Assembly (NCBI RefSeq): GCF_003977685.1
Contig: NZ_RYZH01000051.1
Span: 1-45,671, forward strand
Length of the DNA: 45,671 nucleotides
Origin: Tautonia sociabilis
GTDB lineage: Bacteria > Planctomycetota > Planctomycetia > Isosphaerales > Isosphaeraceae
Direction of reading: 5' to 3'
Part shown: positions 18,359-28,400 of the stretch, in pieces
Layout: each line of letters starts with the position of its first letter
How positions within the stretch are numbered: position 1 is the first letter of the stretch
Position numbers and translations under genes: made by a program
The notes under the pieces: generated by a model
Databases searched by the model: none
Seen by the model: only the letters and a program-made list of their open reading frames with translations
What the model was told of the DNA's origin: nothing

Positions 18359-20050
18359 TCAGTAGGCGGCGGCGTGGCGTCGGGAGACGGGATCGCCCGC
18401 GGCCTCGATCCGGCCGGAGGCGGGGTCGATGCGGAGCACCGTCGGGTTCGAGGAGACGGGCTGGCGGACCCGCACAACGGAGTGCCCGAGCGTTTCGAGG
18501 GCCGAGGCCACCTCGTCGGGGTACTCCGTGCTCAACCGCAGCTCACCGAGCTGCGGCGGCCGCTGGCCGAAGGAGCCGACGTAGTGCTCCGAGTTGAAGC
18601 GGGGGGCGGTGACGGCCTCGGCGGGGGATCGGCCAAAGTCGATCAGGCTGGTGAGCATTTGCAAGGTTGATTGATCCTGCGCATCGCCGCCAGCGACGCT
18701 GACGGCGATGACAGGCCGCTCGTCCTTCATCACGATCGTCGGCGTCAGGGTGATCCGGGGCCGCTTGCCGGGCTCGATCGCGTTCGGGTGGCCCTCCCAC
18801 GTGTTGAAGCTCTGGAGCCGGGAGCCGAGCCAGATGCCCGTGTCGCCGGCCAGGACGCCCGACCAGCCGCTCGGCGTGGCGGCGACGACGTTCCCCTCGG
18901 CGTCGGCCACCAGGCAGGTTGTCGTGTCGATCGACGGCCCCCCCTCGGCGACCCGGACGGCCGAGCGGTCGGGGTCGAGCAGGGCCGAGCCCGAGGAGGG
19001 GTCGCCGGGCCGGCGCTCAATCGAGGCACGCTCGGGGTCGATCAGGGTGCGTCGGGCGTCGGTGTACGACTCGGAGAGCAGGGTCTCGAGCGGCACCTGC
19101 TCGAAGAGGGGATCGGCGTAATACTCGTCGCGGTCGGCCAGGGCGAGCTTCAGGGCCTCAACCTGGACGTGGATCGCCTTCGGATCCTCCGGGCCGAGGG
19201 GGGCGAGGTCGTACCCGTCAAGGAGCCTGAGGGCCTGGAGCAGCGCCGGTCCCTGGGTGACCGGCCCCGGCTTCAGCACTCGGTAGCCTCGGTAGTCAGC
19301 CGAGACCGGCTCCTCGACCCGGGTGACGTGGGTCGCCAGGTCGACAGCTCGGAGCAAACCTCCGTTCGCTCGCGACCAGGAGTCGATCCGGTGGGCGATC
19401 GGCCCCCGGTAGAAGTAATCGGCGGCCAGGCGGAGGCCGCGGAGACGATCGTTGGCCGACGCCTCGGCCTCGGCGAGCCGGCGGAGGGTCCGCGCCAGGT
19501 CGGTGTGCCAGGGGTACTGCCCTCGGTCGAGGATGCGGAGCGTGGGGGCCACGACCTCGGCGAACCGCATCGTGCCCGAGCGTCCCAGGGCGGTCAGGCA
19601 GGCGTCGATCGCCGCGGGAACGGCGGCGGCCTCGATTCCCTCCCGCGGAATGCCTCCCTTCTCCTCAAAGTACTCCCGGGTCGCCAGGCGGGGGGCGGCC
19701 CCCTGGCCGACGATCGCTTCGACGACCTTGCGGTCGGCGTCGTAGACGAGGATCGGCACCTCACCGCCAAGGCAGTATGACGGTGCGTCGGTCACTCCCA
19801 GCGCCAGCAGCACGGCCACGGCGGCGTCGATCGCGTTGCCGCCAGCCTGGAGGATCTCCATGCCGGCCTCGACCGCCTCCCCCCCCCCCGCCACAACGGC
19901 TCCTCGGGTCCCCTCACCGTGCCAGCCCGTCTCGATCCCCTCGGGGGTCGTCGAGGGCCGGGCTCGCTCCGGCCGCTCCTCCTGGGCGACGGCGAGGGAG
20001 GGAGGCGTTGCGATCGACAGGACGGCGGCGAGAAGGGCCAGTCGCGTCAT
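18359..20050 (-). CDS. ggt: gamma-glutamyltransferase family protein, exported
   Basis: The 563-residue protein has a signal peptide (MTRLALLAAVLSIATPPSLA) and the Ntn-hydrolase GGT fold. Features include GAVVAGGGEAVEAGMEILQA, AIDAAVAVLLALGVTDA, and the autocleavage site with nucleophile Thr376 in SIDTTTCLVADAEGNVVAA. The His next to the two Thr in E. coli GGT is Thr here. A glycine-rich substrate loop is recognisable in SVAGGDAQDQSTLQMLTSLI. GGTs cleave gamma-glutamyl bonds in glutathione or poly-gamma-glutamate; relatives act as cephalosporin acylases. The ATG at 20050 follows GGGGGA. It heads an operon with an amidohydrolase and a sialidase-like protein, suggesting breakdown of an extracellular amide-bearing polymer; this is inference. 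Confidence 0.85.
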   Translation of the reverse strand: MTRLALLAAVLSIATPPSLAVAQEERPERARPSTTPEGIETGWHGEGTRGAVVAGGGEAVEAGMEILQAGGNAIDAAVAVLLALGVTDAPSYCLGGEVPILVYDADRKVVEAIVGQGAAPRLATREYFEEKGGIPREGIEAAAVPAAIDACLTALGRSGTMRFAEVVAPTLRILDRGQYPWHTDLARTLRRLAEAEASANDRLRGLRLAADYFYRGPIAHRIDSWSRANGGLLRAVDLATHVTRVEEPVSADYRGYRVLKPGPVTQGPALLQALRLLDGYDLAPLGPEDPKAIHVQVEALKLALADRDEYYADPLFEQVPLETLLSESYTDARRTLIDPERASIERRPGDPSSGSALLDPDRSAVRVAEGGPSIDTTTCLVADAEGNVVAATPSGWSGVLAGDTGIWLGSRLQSFNTWEGHPNAIEPGKRPRITLTPTIVMKDERPVIAVSVAGGDAQDQSTLQMLTSLIDFGRSPAEAVTAPRFNSEHYVGSFGQRPPQLGELRLSTEYPDEVASALETLGHSVVRVRQPVSSNPTVLRIDPASGRIEAAGDPVSRRHAAAY

Positions 20051-20416
20051 GGTGATGCGTCCCCCGGATGCGATCGGGTTCGGGCCCGGCCCCTGGCGGG
20101 GAAGGACCGGGAACGGTCGCGATGCGATCGCTACTTGAACCGATGCGAGGCGTCGGGGCAAGCCTCGGGAAGACCTCGGCCGCCGGATCGGCACGCCAGA
20201 CGGGACGATGACCCCGGGGATCCTGGCTGCCTGGCCGCCGGATCGGGACGGCCGAGGTGGCGTCGGTCGCTGGTTGCGGGGTCCTCCCGAACCCCAGCAT
20301 CAACTCGACCGCGGCCTCCCCGATCCACACATGATCGACTACCAATAAGCTCCAAGATTCCGGGAGACGCCCTCGATGACGTCGAGCTGTCGGCGACCCG
20401 ATCGACGCGCCCAGGG
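20051..20416. other. intergenic region upstream of the ggt operon
   Basis: About 365 bases between the DUF1501 gene and ggt, both on the minus strand. No gene is supported. The segment near 20340-20352 is AT-richer and may contain promoter elements, but I see no confident hexamer pair. Confidence 0.35.
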
Positions 20417-21916
20417 TCAGGCCAGGATCTCGGCGATCGGCCGGCCGTGGTCGATCTCCAGCCGCTTCCGGCCGGGGATGTCCAGCCGCTTCGGGTCGAG
20501 CCCCAGCAGGTGCAGCAGAGTGGCGTGGATGTCGGTGACGTAGTGGGGGTGCTCGACGACGTGGAAGCCCAGCTCGTCGGTCTTGCCGTGCACAACCCCC
20601 TTCTTCACGCCGGCACCGGCGAGCCAGACGGTGAAGGCATGCGGGTGGTGGTCTCGGCCGGTGGGATTGGCCAGGGTATCGCGCATCTCCAGGCCGGGGG
20701 TGCGGCCGAACTCGGTGCAGCAAACGACAACCGTTTCCTGATCCATGCCGCGCCGCTTCAGGTCCTTCAGCAAGCCGGCGATCGGCCGATCGACTCGGGC
20801 GCAGGATCGGGCGTGCAGGTCGCGGAGCTGGGTGTGCGAGTCCCACTCGCCGTAGTCGCTCAGATAGACGAGCGTGAACCGGACCCCGCGCTCGGCCAGG
20901 CGACGGGCGGCGAGCAGGCGACGGCCGTAGATGGCGGTTTCCTCGCGATCAATGCCGTACAGCCGCTCCGTCTCGGCCGACTCGGCGCCGAGGTCGAGGG
21001 CCTCGGGAACGGAGGCCTGCATTCGGTAGGCCAGTTCATATGCCTTGATGCGGGCTCGTAGCTGCTCGTCGTCCGGGTACTCAACCCCGGAGAGCGCGTT
21101 TAGGTCCCGAATGAACTCGAACTGCGCGCGCTGCTCCTCAGCGAGCATCCCGTCGGGCCGGGAACCGAAGGGCAGGGGGGCGCCGGGGTCGAGAGAGAGC
21201 TCGATGCCATCATGCTCCGGTCCGAGGTAGAGGGCGTCGAAGTTCTCTCGGACGCGCGTATCCTTATATTTTCCCAGGAAGACAAATTGTGGCAGGTTCT
21301 CGTTGAGCGAGCCGAGGCCGTAGTGGATCCAGGAGCCGATGGTCGGCTCCCTCGGGTCGAGCTTGTGCCGGCCGCTGTGAAACTGGAACTCGGCGGCATG
21401 GTCGTTATCGGTGGTGTACATCGAGCGGACGAAGGCGATGTCGTCGGCGCACGACGCCAGCTCGGGCCACCAGTCGGAGATCTCGACTCCGCACTCGCCG
21501 CGCTTCCGGAAGCCGACCTGCAGGGGGAAGATCTGCGCGTGGGTCCGGTCGGCGCCGACAACCGCTCGGGAACGCTCACGGAACAGGGGATTCTCGAACG
21601 GGTTCTCGAACGGCGTCTCGGCATACGTCTTGCCGGCGTAGCGGTTCAGGGCGGGCTTGGGGTCCCACGTCTCCAAGTGGCTGACGCCGCCGGAGAGAAA
21701 GATCCAGATGACGTTCTTCGCCCGGGGGGGAAAGTGGGGTCCGGGATCGGGGGCGGCGGCGCCGGTGTCGAGAGCGGCGGCGCGGACGACGCCGTCTCGG
21801 TGGAGCATCGCGCCGAGGGCGAGGCCGGTGATCCCGAAGCCGATGTCGGCCAGAAACGTCCGGCGGCGGACCCGACCGCAAGGAGGGCCAGCGGGGGGGA
21901 GGGGGCGTGCGATCAT
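20417..21916 (-). CDS. Tat-exported DUF1501 family protein
   Basis: The 499-residue protein opens with a twin-arginine signal (RRRTFLADIGFGITGLALG). DUF1501 proteins have an alkaline-phosphatase/sulfatase-like core; visible family motifs are NVIWIFLSGGVSHLETWDPK, FVRSMYTTDNDHAAEFQFHS, LVYLSDYGEWDSH, CCTEFGRTP and GRDHHPHAFTVWLAGAGVKK. The start ATG has GGAGG ten bases upstream. The gene lies 40 bases after the PSCyt1-DUF1553 gene, a pairing that recurs many times in planctomycete genomes and is thought to take part in polysaccharide or sulfated-polymer use. No biochemical function is established for the family, so the role remains open. Confidence 0.88.
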   Translation of the reverse strand: MIARPLPPAGPPCGRVRRRTFLADIGFGITGLALGAMLHRDGVVRAAALDTGAAAPDPGPHFPPRAKNVIWIFLSGGVSHLETWDPKPALNRYAGKTYAETPFENPFENPLFRERSRAVVGADRTHAQIFPLQVGFRKRGECGVEISDWWPELASCADDIAFVRSMYTTDNDHAAEFQFHSGRHKLDPREPTIGSWIHYGLGSLNENLPQFVFLGKYKDTRVRENFDALYLGPEHDGIELSLDPGAPLPFGSRPDGMLAEEQRAQFEFIRDLNALSGVEYPDDEQLRARIKAYELAYRMQASVPEALDLGAESAETERLYGIDREETAIYGRRLLAARRLAERGVRFTLVYLSDYGEWDSHTQLRDLHARSCARVDRPIAGLLKDLKRRGMDQETVVVCCTEFGRTPGLEMRDTLANPTGRDHHPHAFTVWLAGAGVKKGVVHGKTDELGFHVVEHPHYVTDIHATLLHLLGLDPKRLDIPGRKRLEIDHGRPIAEILA

Positions 21917-21956
21917 TGGAAGGGGCCCTCCGGGATGCTCGATCCGATTCGGTCAG

Positions 21957-24713
21957 TCATCGAATCGTCACGAAGTCGTTGTGATTCAGCAGCGCGTGGA
22001 CGAAGTCCTCGCGAGCCCGGGTGTCGGGTTCCGGGATCGAGGCCCCCCGCAGGATGTTCGTCATCCTGGCGAGGAAACGGGCGCCAGCGGCGAGTTCCTC
22101 CCGGGAGGGGGGCCGGCAGAGGACCCGTTCGAAGGCGGCGGTCATGAACGCGCCGTCGTCGGGGGTTGCTCCCAGCTCGGCCGAGAGGGACGAGGTGATC
22201 GAGCGAGCCATCTCGATCGCGAGCGGATTGTTCGACAGGGCGAGCGACTGCTGAGGCACGACGGAGGTCGTCCGGCGGTAGCACTCGCCGGGGTCGGGAG
22301 CGTCGAAGAGTTCGAGGAAGGGCATCGACGCCTCGCCGTGATGGGCGAAGTAGAGGCTGCGACGGTGGGTGGTGAGCCCCTCCGATTGGTCGATCTCGGG
22401 ACCGCCGATCGCCTCATCGAGCACGCCTCCAACAGCGAGGAGGCTGTCTCGGACCACCTCGGCCTCCATCCGGGAAGGGCGGAAGCGCCAGAGCAAGCGA
22501 TTCTCGGGGTCGATGGATCGATTCGCGCTGGCCGATTCGCTCGACGTCGAGGCCATGCGGTAGGCGGCGCTGAGGACGATCCGGCGGTGCAGGTGCTTCA
22601 TCGACCAGGGCGGGACGCCGGGGGACGACGGCTCCATCAGCTCGACGGCGAGCCAGTCGAGCAGCTCCGGATGGGTCGGCCGGGCTCCGTTGCGGCCGAG
22701 GTCGTGCGGGGTAGCGACCAAAGGCTCGCCGAAGTGCCAGCCCCAGAGGTGGTTGACCGCCACCCGGGCCGTGAGCGGGTTCCCTCGGCGGGTGATCCAT
22801 CCGGCGAGGGCGGAGCGCCGGCCCGTGCTCCGGTCGGGATACGAGGGGGAGAGCGGGGTATAGTCGGCGGAGTCCTCGGAGGTCGCCTGCTCAGCGGCAT
22901 CCAGCGCCGATCGGGCGGCCGAGAGCCGCTGCTCGGCCTTGGCGACCGCGTCGGCGTCGGGCTCGGCCTGGTGCCTGGCCTCGAAGTCGGCCAGCTCGGC
23001 GGAAGCGAGTTCGAGCCGGGCCCGAGCGGCGGCGGCCTCGCGCTCGGCTGCCGAGGCGAGTCGGGCGGCGGCATCGGGGTCGTCGCCACCTCGGCCGAAC
23101 CGGGCGTCGTCGGCGGCGATCCGGGCGCGCAGCGACTCCAGCGCCGCCAAAGCGGCGGCGGCCTTCATCTCATCAACGCGGAGACGGATCGTCGCTCGTT
23201 CTCGATCGACATCCGACGCCTCGGGCCCCATCGACTCGAACCGTTCCCGGCTCGCGTCGAGAGTGGCTCGGGCCTCGGCCAACGCCGATTCGCACGCCTC
23301 CGTCTCCTCGAGGCGGATGAATGCCTTCAGTCCGGGGTAGGCGGATTCCGGGGGAAGCTCGACCGGCTCGATGGCGAACTCGTCGCCGGCCAGGAAGCGA
23401 GGGGGGCCGGGAGGAATCGGCGGGCGGCCGGGGACGACGTTGCGGGACTCGCCTCGAGTATAGAGAAACGTTTCGGCGTCGAGCGTCTTGTCGAAGATGC
23501 GGACCATGCCCGACGTGATCGGGCCATAGGACTTCCCGTAGTCGTAGGTCGGATACGGGCCGGGGTCGGGCTCGCCGGGAACGCGGTCGTGGCGGATCTC
23601 GATCGGCTCGAAGAAGGCGCGAAAGGCGAAGTAGTCCTCGTGGGAGATCGGGTCATATTTGTGGTCGTGACAATGGGCGCAGTTGATCGTCAGGCCGAGG
23701 AACGCCTTGCCCGTATGCTCGACGGAATCTTTCATCCACGAGTTATAATTCCATCGGTAAAAGTTGCGGACAAGATAACCGGTGGCGACCAGCTGTTCGG
23801 GATCGTCGGGAGCCAGCTCGTCGGCGGCGAGCATCATGCGGACGATGTGGTCGTAGCCGGCGTCGGCGTTGAGGGAGCGAACGATCCAGTCGCGCCACCG
23901 CCAGATCATGGCGTAGCTGTTCAGCACGTCGGGCACCGAGCGGCGGCCGTACCAATCGCTGTAGCGCCAAACGTCCATCCAGTGCCGGGCCCAGCGCTCG
24001 CCGTGGCGGGGGTCGGCGAGCAGGCGGTCGACAATGCGTTCATAATGGGCGTCGGACGGGTCGTCGAGAAAGGCGAGCAGGTCCTCTCGCGAAGGAGGCA
24101 GGCCGATCAGGTCAAGGTAGACGCGGCGGAGCAGGACGTGCGGCGGCGCCTCGGGCGAGCGATCGAGGCCAAGCCGCTCGTGCTCGGCGGCGAGGAAGGC
24201 GTCGATGGGATCCCGGGCCCAGCCGAGGCCGGCGTCGGGCACGGGGGGGCGGGTCGGGGGGCGGAAGGCCCAGTGATCTCGGGGGTCGGGTTCGGGCTCC
24301 TCACCTTCGGGAGCGGCGGCGCCCCCGTCGATCCAGGAGCGGAGCAGGGCGATCTGCTCGTCGTCAAGCGGCTCTCCCTCGGGGGGCATCCGCAGGCTCG
24401 GCTCGGCCGAGGAAACGCGCTCGATCAGGGGGCTGAACTCGGATTCCCCGGGCTCGACCGCCGGGCCGGAATCGCCCCCCTCGAGCATCAACGCGACGGT
24501 GTCGAGCCTCAGCCCCGCCTGTTGCTTCAGGGCGCCGTGGCAAGCGAAGCACCGGTCGCGAAGCAGGGGCTTGATCTTCGCCTCATAGTCGACCGCCTCC
24601 CCCCCCGTGGCGGTCGAGCCCGCCCAGGCGAGCCCCAGGACGACGATCGCCGGGACCAGCGACGCCGGACCTCCAACCGAGCGTCGGGCGAGCAACGGGA
24701 TGGAGCGGTCCAT
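21957..24713 (-). CDS. PSCyt1-DUF1549-DUF1553 cytochrome-like protein
   Basis: The 918-residue exported protein starts at an ATG after GGAGG. A signal segment (ASLVPAIVVLGLAWAGSTAT) precedes a planctomycete cytochrome C domain with haem motif CFACH (residues 55-59) and LRMPPEGEPLDDEQIALLRSW. DUF1549 follows (PIDAFLAAEHERLGL, RHGERWARHWMDVWRYSDWY, FLGLTINCAHCHDHKYDPIS, a second CxxCH). A long Ala/Glu-rich coiled-coil segment leads into DUF1553 (LTARVAVNHLWGWHFGEPLV, RFRPSRMEAEVVRDSLLAVG, VVPQQSLALSNNPLAIEMAR, FVHALLNHNDFVTIR). It is the partner of the downstream DUF1501 gene. It likely acts in electron transfer linked to extracellular substrate use; the reaction is not known. Confidence 0.93.
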   Translation of the reverse strand: MDRSIPLLARRSVGGPASLVPAIVVLGLAWAGSTATGGEAVDYEAKIKPLLRDRCFACHGALKQQAGLRLDTVALMLEGGDSGPAVEPGESEFSPLIERVSSAEPSLRMPPEGEPLDDEQIALLRSWIDGGAAAPEGEEPEPDPRDHWAFRPPTRPPVPDAGLGWARDPIDAFLAAEHERLGLDRSPEAPPHVLLRRVYLDLIGLPPSREDLLAFLDDPSDAHYERIVDRLLADPRHGERWARHWMDVWRYSDWYGRRSVPDVLNSYAMIWRWRDWIVRSLNADAGYDHIVRMMLAADELAPDDPEQLVATGYLVRNFYRWNYNSWMKDSVEHTGKAFLGLTINCAHCHDHKYDPISHEDYFAFRAFFEPIEIRHDRVPGEPDPGPYPTYDYGKSYGPITSGMVRIFDKTLDAETFLYTRGESRNVVPGRPPIPPGPPRFLAGDEFAIEPVELPPESAYPGLKAFIRLEETEACESALAEARATLDASRERFESMGPEASDVDRERATIRLRVDEMKAAAALAALESLRARIAADDARFGRGGDDPDAAARLASAAEREAAAARARLELASAELADFEARHQAEPDADAVAKAEQRLSAARSALDAAEQATSEDSADYTPLSPSYPDRSTGRRSALAGWITRRGNPLTARVAVNHLWGWHFGEPLVATPHDLGRNGARPTHPELLDWLAVELMEPSSPGVPPWSMKHLHRRIVLSAAYRMASTSSESASANRSIDPENRLLWRFRPSRMEAEVVRDSLLAVGGVLDEAIGGPEIDQSEGLTTHRRSLYFAHHGEASMPFLELFDAPDPGECYRRTTSVVPQQSLALSNNPLAIEMARSITSSLSAELGATPDDGAFMTAAFERVLCRPPSREELAAGARFLARMTNILRGASIPEPDTRAREDFVHALLNHNDFVTIR

Positions 24714-24976
24714 CGGGCGACCTCCAACCGGGCGGTGCGGGTCGACCGGCCCGGCGACGATCGGGCGGCGTCGACCACGCCATGGCGCGTGGCTCCGGAT
24801 CATTCATTGTTTAACACTGTAGCGTCCGCCCGGGATTGGCGGAAGCGGGAAGCGCGGGCTCGGCCTCGGCGCGAGCCGTCACCAAGGGCACGAGCCGTCC
24901 CCATTGACCGGATGCCGATCGAGCCGATGATGGTTCCAACCCGGCTCGCAACCGCCGACCACGACGGGGGGAGGTC

Positions 24977-25495
24977 ATGAACGCCGAACAACTCCGAGCC
25001 GCTCAGGCGCCAATCAAGGCCCGATACCGCGAGGAGCCCGAGTCCGCTCGCGTGACGCTGGCTGCCCGAGGCGAACTGGACGTCGAGGGGATCACCTGCC
25101 GCCTCGCCACGCCGGCGGGCCCCATCGCGGCCGGGCTGCACCCGGCCACCGGTGGCGACGGCAACGCCGCCTGCTCGGGAGCGATGATGCTCCAGGCGCT
25201 CGCCGCCTGCTCGGGCGTGACGCTCCTCGCCGTGGCAACCGCGATGGGCATTCCGATCCGGGGCGGATCCGTGATCGCCGAGGGAGACTGGGATGCCCGA
25301 GGCACGCTGGGGGTGGACAAGGCCGCCCCCGTGGGATTCCTGAGCCTCCGCCTCCGGTTCGAGCTGGACGCCGACGCGACCGAGGAACAGCTCGCCCGGC
25401 TGCTCTCGCTGACGGAGCGCTACTGCGTCGTGCTCCAAACCCTGCGCAACCCGCCGGCAATCGCATCGACCATCGCCTCAACGAGCGGAGGCTGA
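24977..25495 (+). CDS. OsmC-family protein
   Basis: The 172-residue protein starts after GGGGGAGG. It has the OsmC fold signature: GLHPATGGDGNAACSGAMML and QALAACSGVTLLAVA carry one conserved Cys region and RYCVVLQTLRNPP carries the second. OsmC/Ohr proteins reduce organic peroxides or bind related ligands in the cytoplasm. The sequence does not distinguish OsmC from YhfA-like members, so I give no symbol. The 3' end overlaps the convergent haem-dehydrogenase gene by 18 bases. Confidence 0.8.
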   Translation: MNAEQLRAAQAPIKARYREEPESARVTLAARGELDVEGITCRLATPAGPIAAGLHPATGGDGNAACSGAMMLQALAACSGVTLLAVATAMGIPIRGGSVIAEGDWDARGTLGVDKAAPVGFLSLRLRFELDADATEEQLARLLSLTERYCVVLQTLRNPPAIASTIASTSGG

Positions 25496-28400
25496 GCCGA
25501 GCGAGCGAAGGTAGGCGTCGAGGTCGGCAATGTCGCGATCGGTCAGCTCGTCGAGCAATCCGGCGGGCATGAGCGACTGGTCCAACGGCTGGCGCCGCTC
25601 GATGGAATCCGGATGAAGCTGGATCGTCTCGGTGGCGCCGGCCTGGAGAATGAGGCGGTCCACGGCGTCATAAATGATGATTCCCTGATGAATCTGTCCG
25701 TCGTCAGTGGCGACCAGGGCCGATCGATAGCGGTCGGCCACGTCTCGGGAGGGCTGGATGATCGCGGTGAACAGGTCCTCTCGAGAGAACCGCCCGGCCA
25801 CCCCGGCGAGGTCGGGACCGACCGCCCGGTTGCCCGAATGGCAGGAGGCGCACTGGGCGCGCCGGAAGACGTCCAGCCCTCGCCCAGCGTCGCCGAGCGA
25901 CCAGTCGATCCCCGCCAGCCGCCGGGCCCAGGCGGCCGCATCCACGCCGTCGCCTCCGGAGAGCGCGGCGGCGCGGTCGGGATCCGCCGAGGCGAACCAG
26001 GAGGCCCAGGCGTTCGCATCGGGGCCGATCGCCTGGCGGGTCGAGCGGGAGAGCAGATCGGCGATCGCCCGCTGCTGACCCGGCTCCGCGGAGCGACGCA
26101 GCGCAAGAATGAGGGCGAGCCACTCGGCGGGGTCGTCGCTCGGCCCAATCGCGTCGAGGGCGGCGAGGGCCGCCGAGACGGTCGACGGCTGCGCCGACCG
26201 GAGCCCCGAGACAAACTTCGGGCGGTCCTCGGGGCTCGGGTCTCGGGCGAGGACCGGGAGGATGGCATCATCGAGTCCGGCCGATCCCCAGAGGGCCCGG
26301 AGCGCGTTGATCGCCCGAACCGACGGCCGGGCGCCGACCATCGCGACGACGTCCGGGGTCCAGGAGTAGTCCGGATCGGCCCCGGCCCGATCGAGCATGC
26401 GGTCGGCCGCGGCGGCGGGGTCAAGGCGGAGAGCGAGGGCAAGCAGGGCGTGGTCGGGTCGGCCGAACTCGGGGTGCGCGAGCACGGCCGAGGCGAGGGC
26501 GGCATCTCGGACGCCCAGCCCCCGGCACAGCTCCGAGACGCGGAGCGGCCAGTTGCGGTCGCGTCGGGCGGCTCGGGCGTCGAGCTTGCGATCAAGGGCG
26601 AGCAGGGCATCGGCAACGCGAGACGTAACCTCGGGCGGCCTCGGGCCTCGCAGGCGGCCGAGGACAATCAGGTGATGAAGGTCGTCAACCGGGTCCGACG
26701 CGGCCGTGAGCCGAGACGAAATCTGGAGGAGAGCATCCGGGTCGGCCGACTCGATCACCGCCAGTGTTCGCGACCGCTCTCGGTCGAGCGCGGAATCGTT
26801 AACCGAAGACATCTTCACGAGATGGTTACCGATCTTGTCGACGATCGCGGTGACGCCGAGCGCCGGGGGCCGGAATCGCGGGGAATAGCCCTCCCAGACG
26901 GTCCCCTCCAGCGCCAGGTCGGGCTGGCCGCCGAGGGCGACCTGCACCAGCCGGATCGCAGCCAGCCGTGGGCCGGGCCCCGCCTCCGGGTCCGCGAGCA
27001 CCCGGGAGGCAAGGTCCAGGGCGGCCTCCGGATCCTCGGCCGCGATGCCGAAACCCAGGGTCGCCCGGCGGACAGGGGTGGTGGCGTCATCGGCGAGCGG
27101 GGAACGCTGGTCGGGGGAAAGGACTGCGATCAGGTCGGCCGAGGCGGATCGGACCAGACGGTCGGCGTGGTCCCAGTTGGATCGGATCGCCTCGATGAGC
27201 GTCTCGGGGGCGATGGCCTCATGCCGACGCTTCAGCTCGACGAGGGCTCGGAGACGCTGCAAGGAATCATCGGAGGAAGCGGCGGCAAGAAGCCGGTCGG
27301 TCCCCACACGCTCCGGAACGGCGCCGGGGGGGAGGATCGGATCGCGATCGGTGGTGAGGAGACGCGGAGGAGTCGGGGGAGGAGCGGAGTCTTGCGACGG
27401 CCTGTCTCCCGTCTCCGGGGCGTCTCGAGCGGCCGAAGCTCCGGCATCCCCCTCGAACCGCACCCGATACACCGCCCCCCGCGTCCCTCGGCCTCCGATC
27501 GACAGGTACAGCTCCCCCGATTTTGGGTGCACCTCCACGTCGGTCCAGGCAAAGCCCTCCGTGCCGCTCGCCTCCAGAAAGACCTCCGGCTCGGCGATGA
27601 AGGACGCCCCCGACCGTTCCGGCCGAGCGAAGTAGACGCGGCCGAAGGTCCAGTCAAGGAAGAAGAGGCCGCCGCGATAGCGAGGGGGGAAGGCATCGTG
27701 CCGGTAGCAGACGACTCCGGTGGGCGAGCCCCGGTCGACGGCGGAGACGGGGGGAACCACGTCCTCGACCTCGGGAGGAAGGCGCCAGGTCTCGGTCCGC
27801 TGGGGGGCAAGCCAGCCGTGGTGGCCGCCGGGGACCACGTGGTAAAGGCGGGTCGGCTCGTACCAGGGGAGGGAGACACAGCGTTCGTTGTCGGAATCGT
27901 AGGTGAAGATTTCTCCATCGGGGCCGAAGTCGAAGTCGTACGCGTTGCGGAAGCCGTCGGCCACGATCTCCGAGCCGGAGAAGTCGGGCGAGAACCGGAC
28001 GAGGCAGCCGGCGACCGGCTCGGCGATGGGCGAGGTCGGCAGGCTGGCGAAGCTCGCATCGACGCCGGCGAAGTTGCCGAGGATCAGGTAGAGCCAGCCG
28101 TCCGGCCCTCGGCGCACGGCGTGGGCGTCGTGCTCGCCGCCGGTCTTGACGGCCCGGATCAACTCGGGAGGTCCGTCGGCCCGGTCGTCCCCGTCGGCGT
28201 CCCGGTATCGGTGCAGGCCGCCGTCGCCCACGACGAACAGCGAGTCGCCCTCCCAGAGCAGGCCCATCGCCCCGTCCTTGGGCGCGTCGGCGAAGGGCTC
28301 GGAGCGGTCGGCGCGGCCGTCGCCGTCATCGTCGACGAGGATAATGATGTAGCCTCTCCCGGAGACGACGACCCGGCCGTCCGGGTCGATCGTCAGGCAC

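Noticed and set aside
21657..24980. 1107-codon plus-strand open frame opposite the PSCyt1-DUF1553 gene
   Set aside because: It is the mirror of a high-GC gene; it has no ribosome site or domain, while the minus strand matches a known family end to end.
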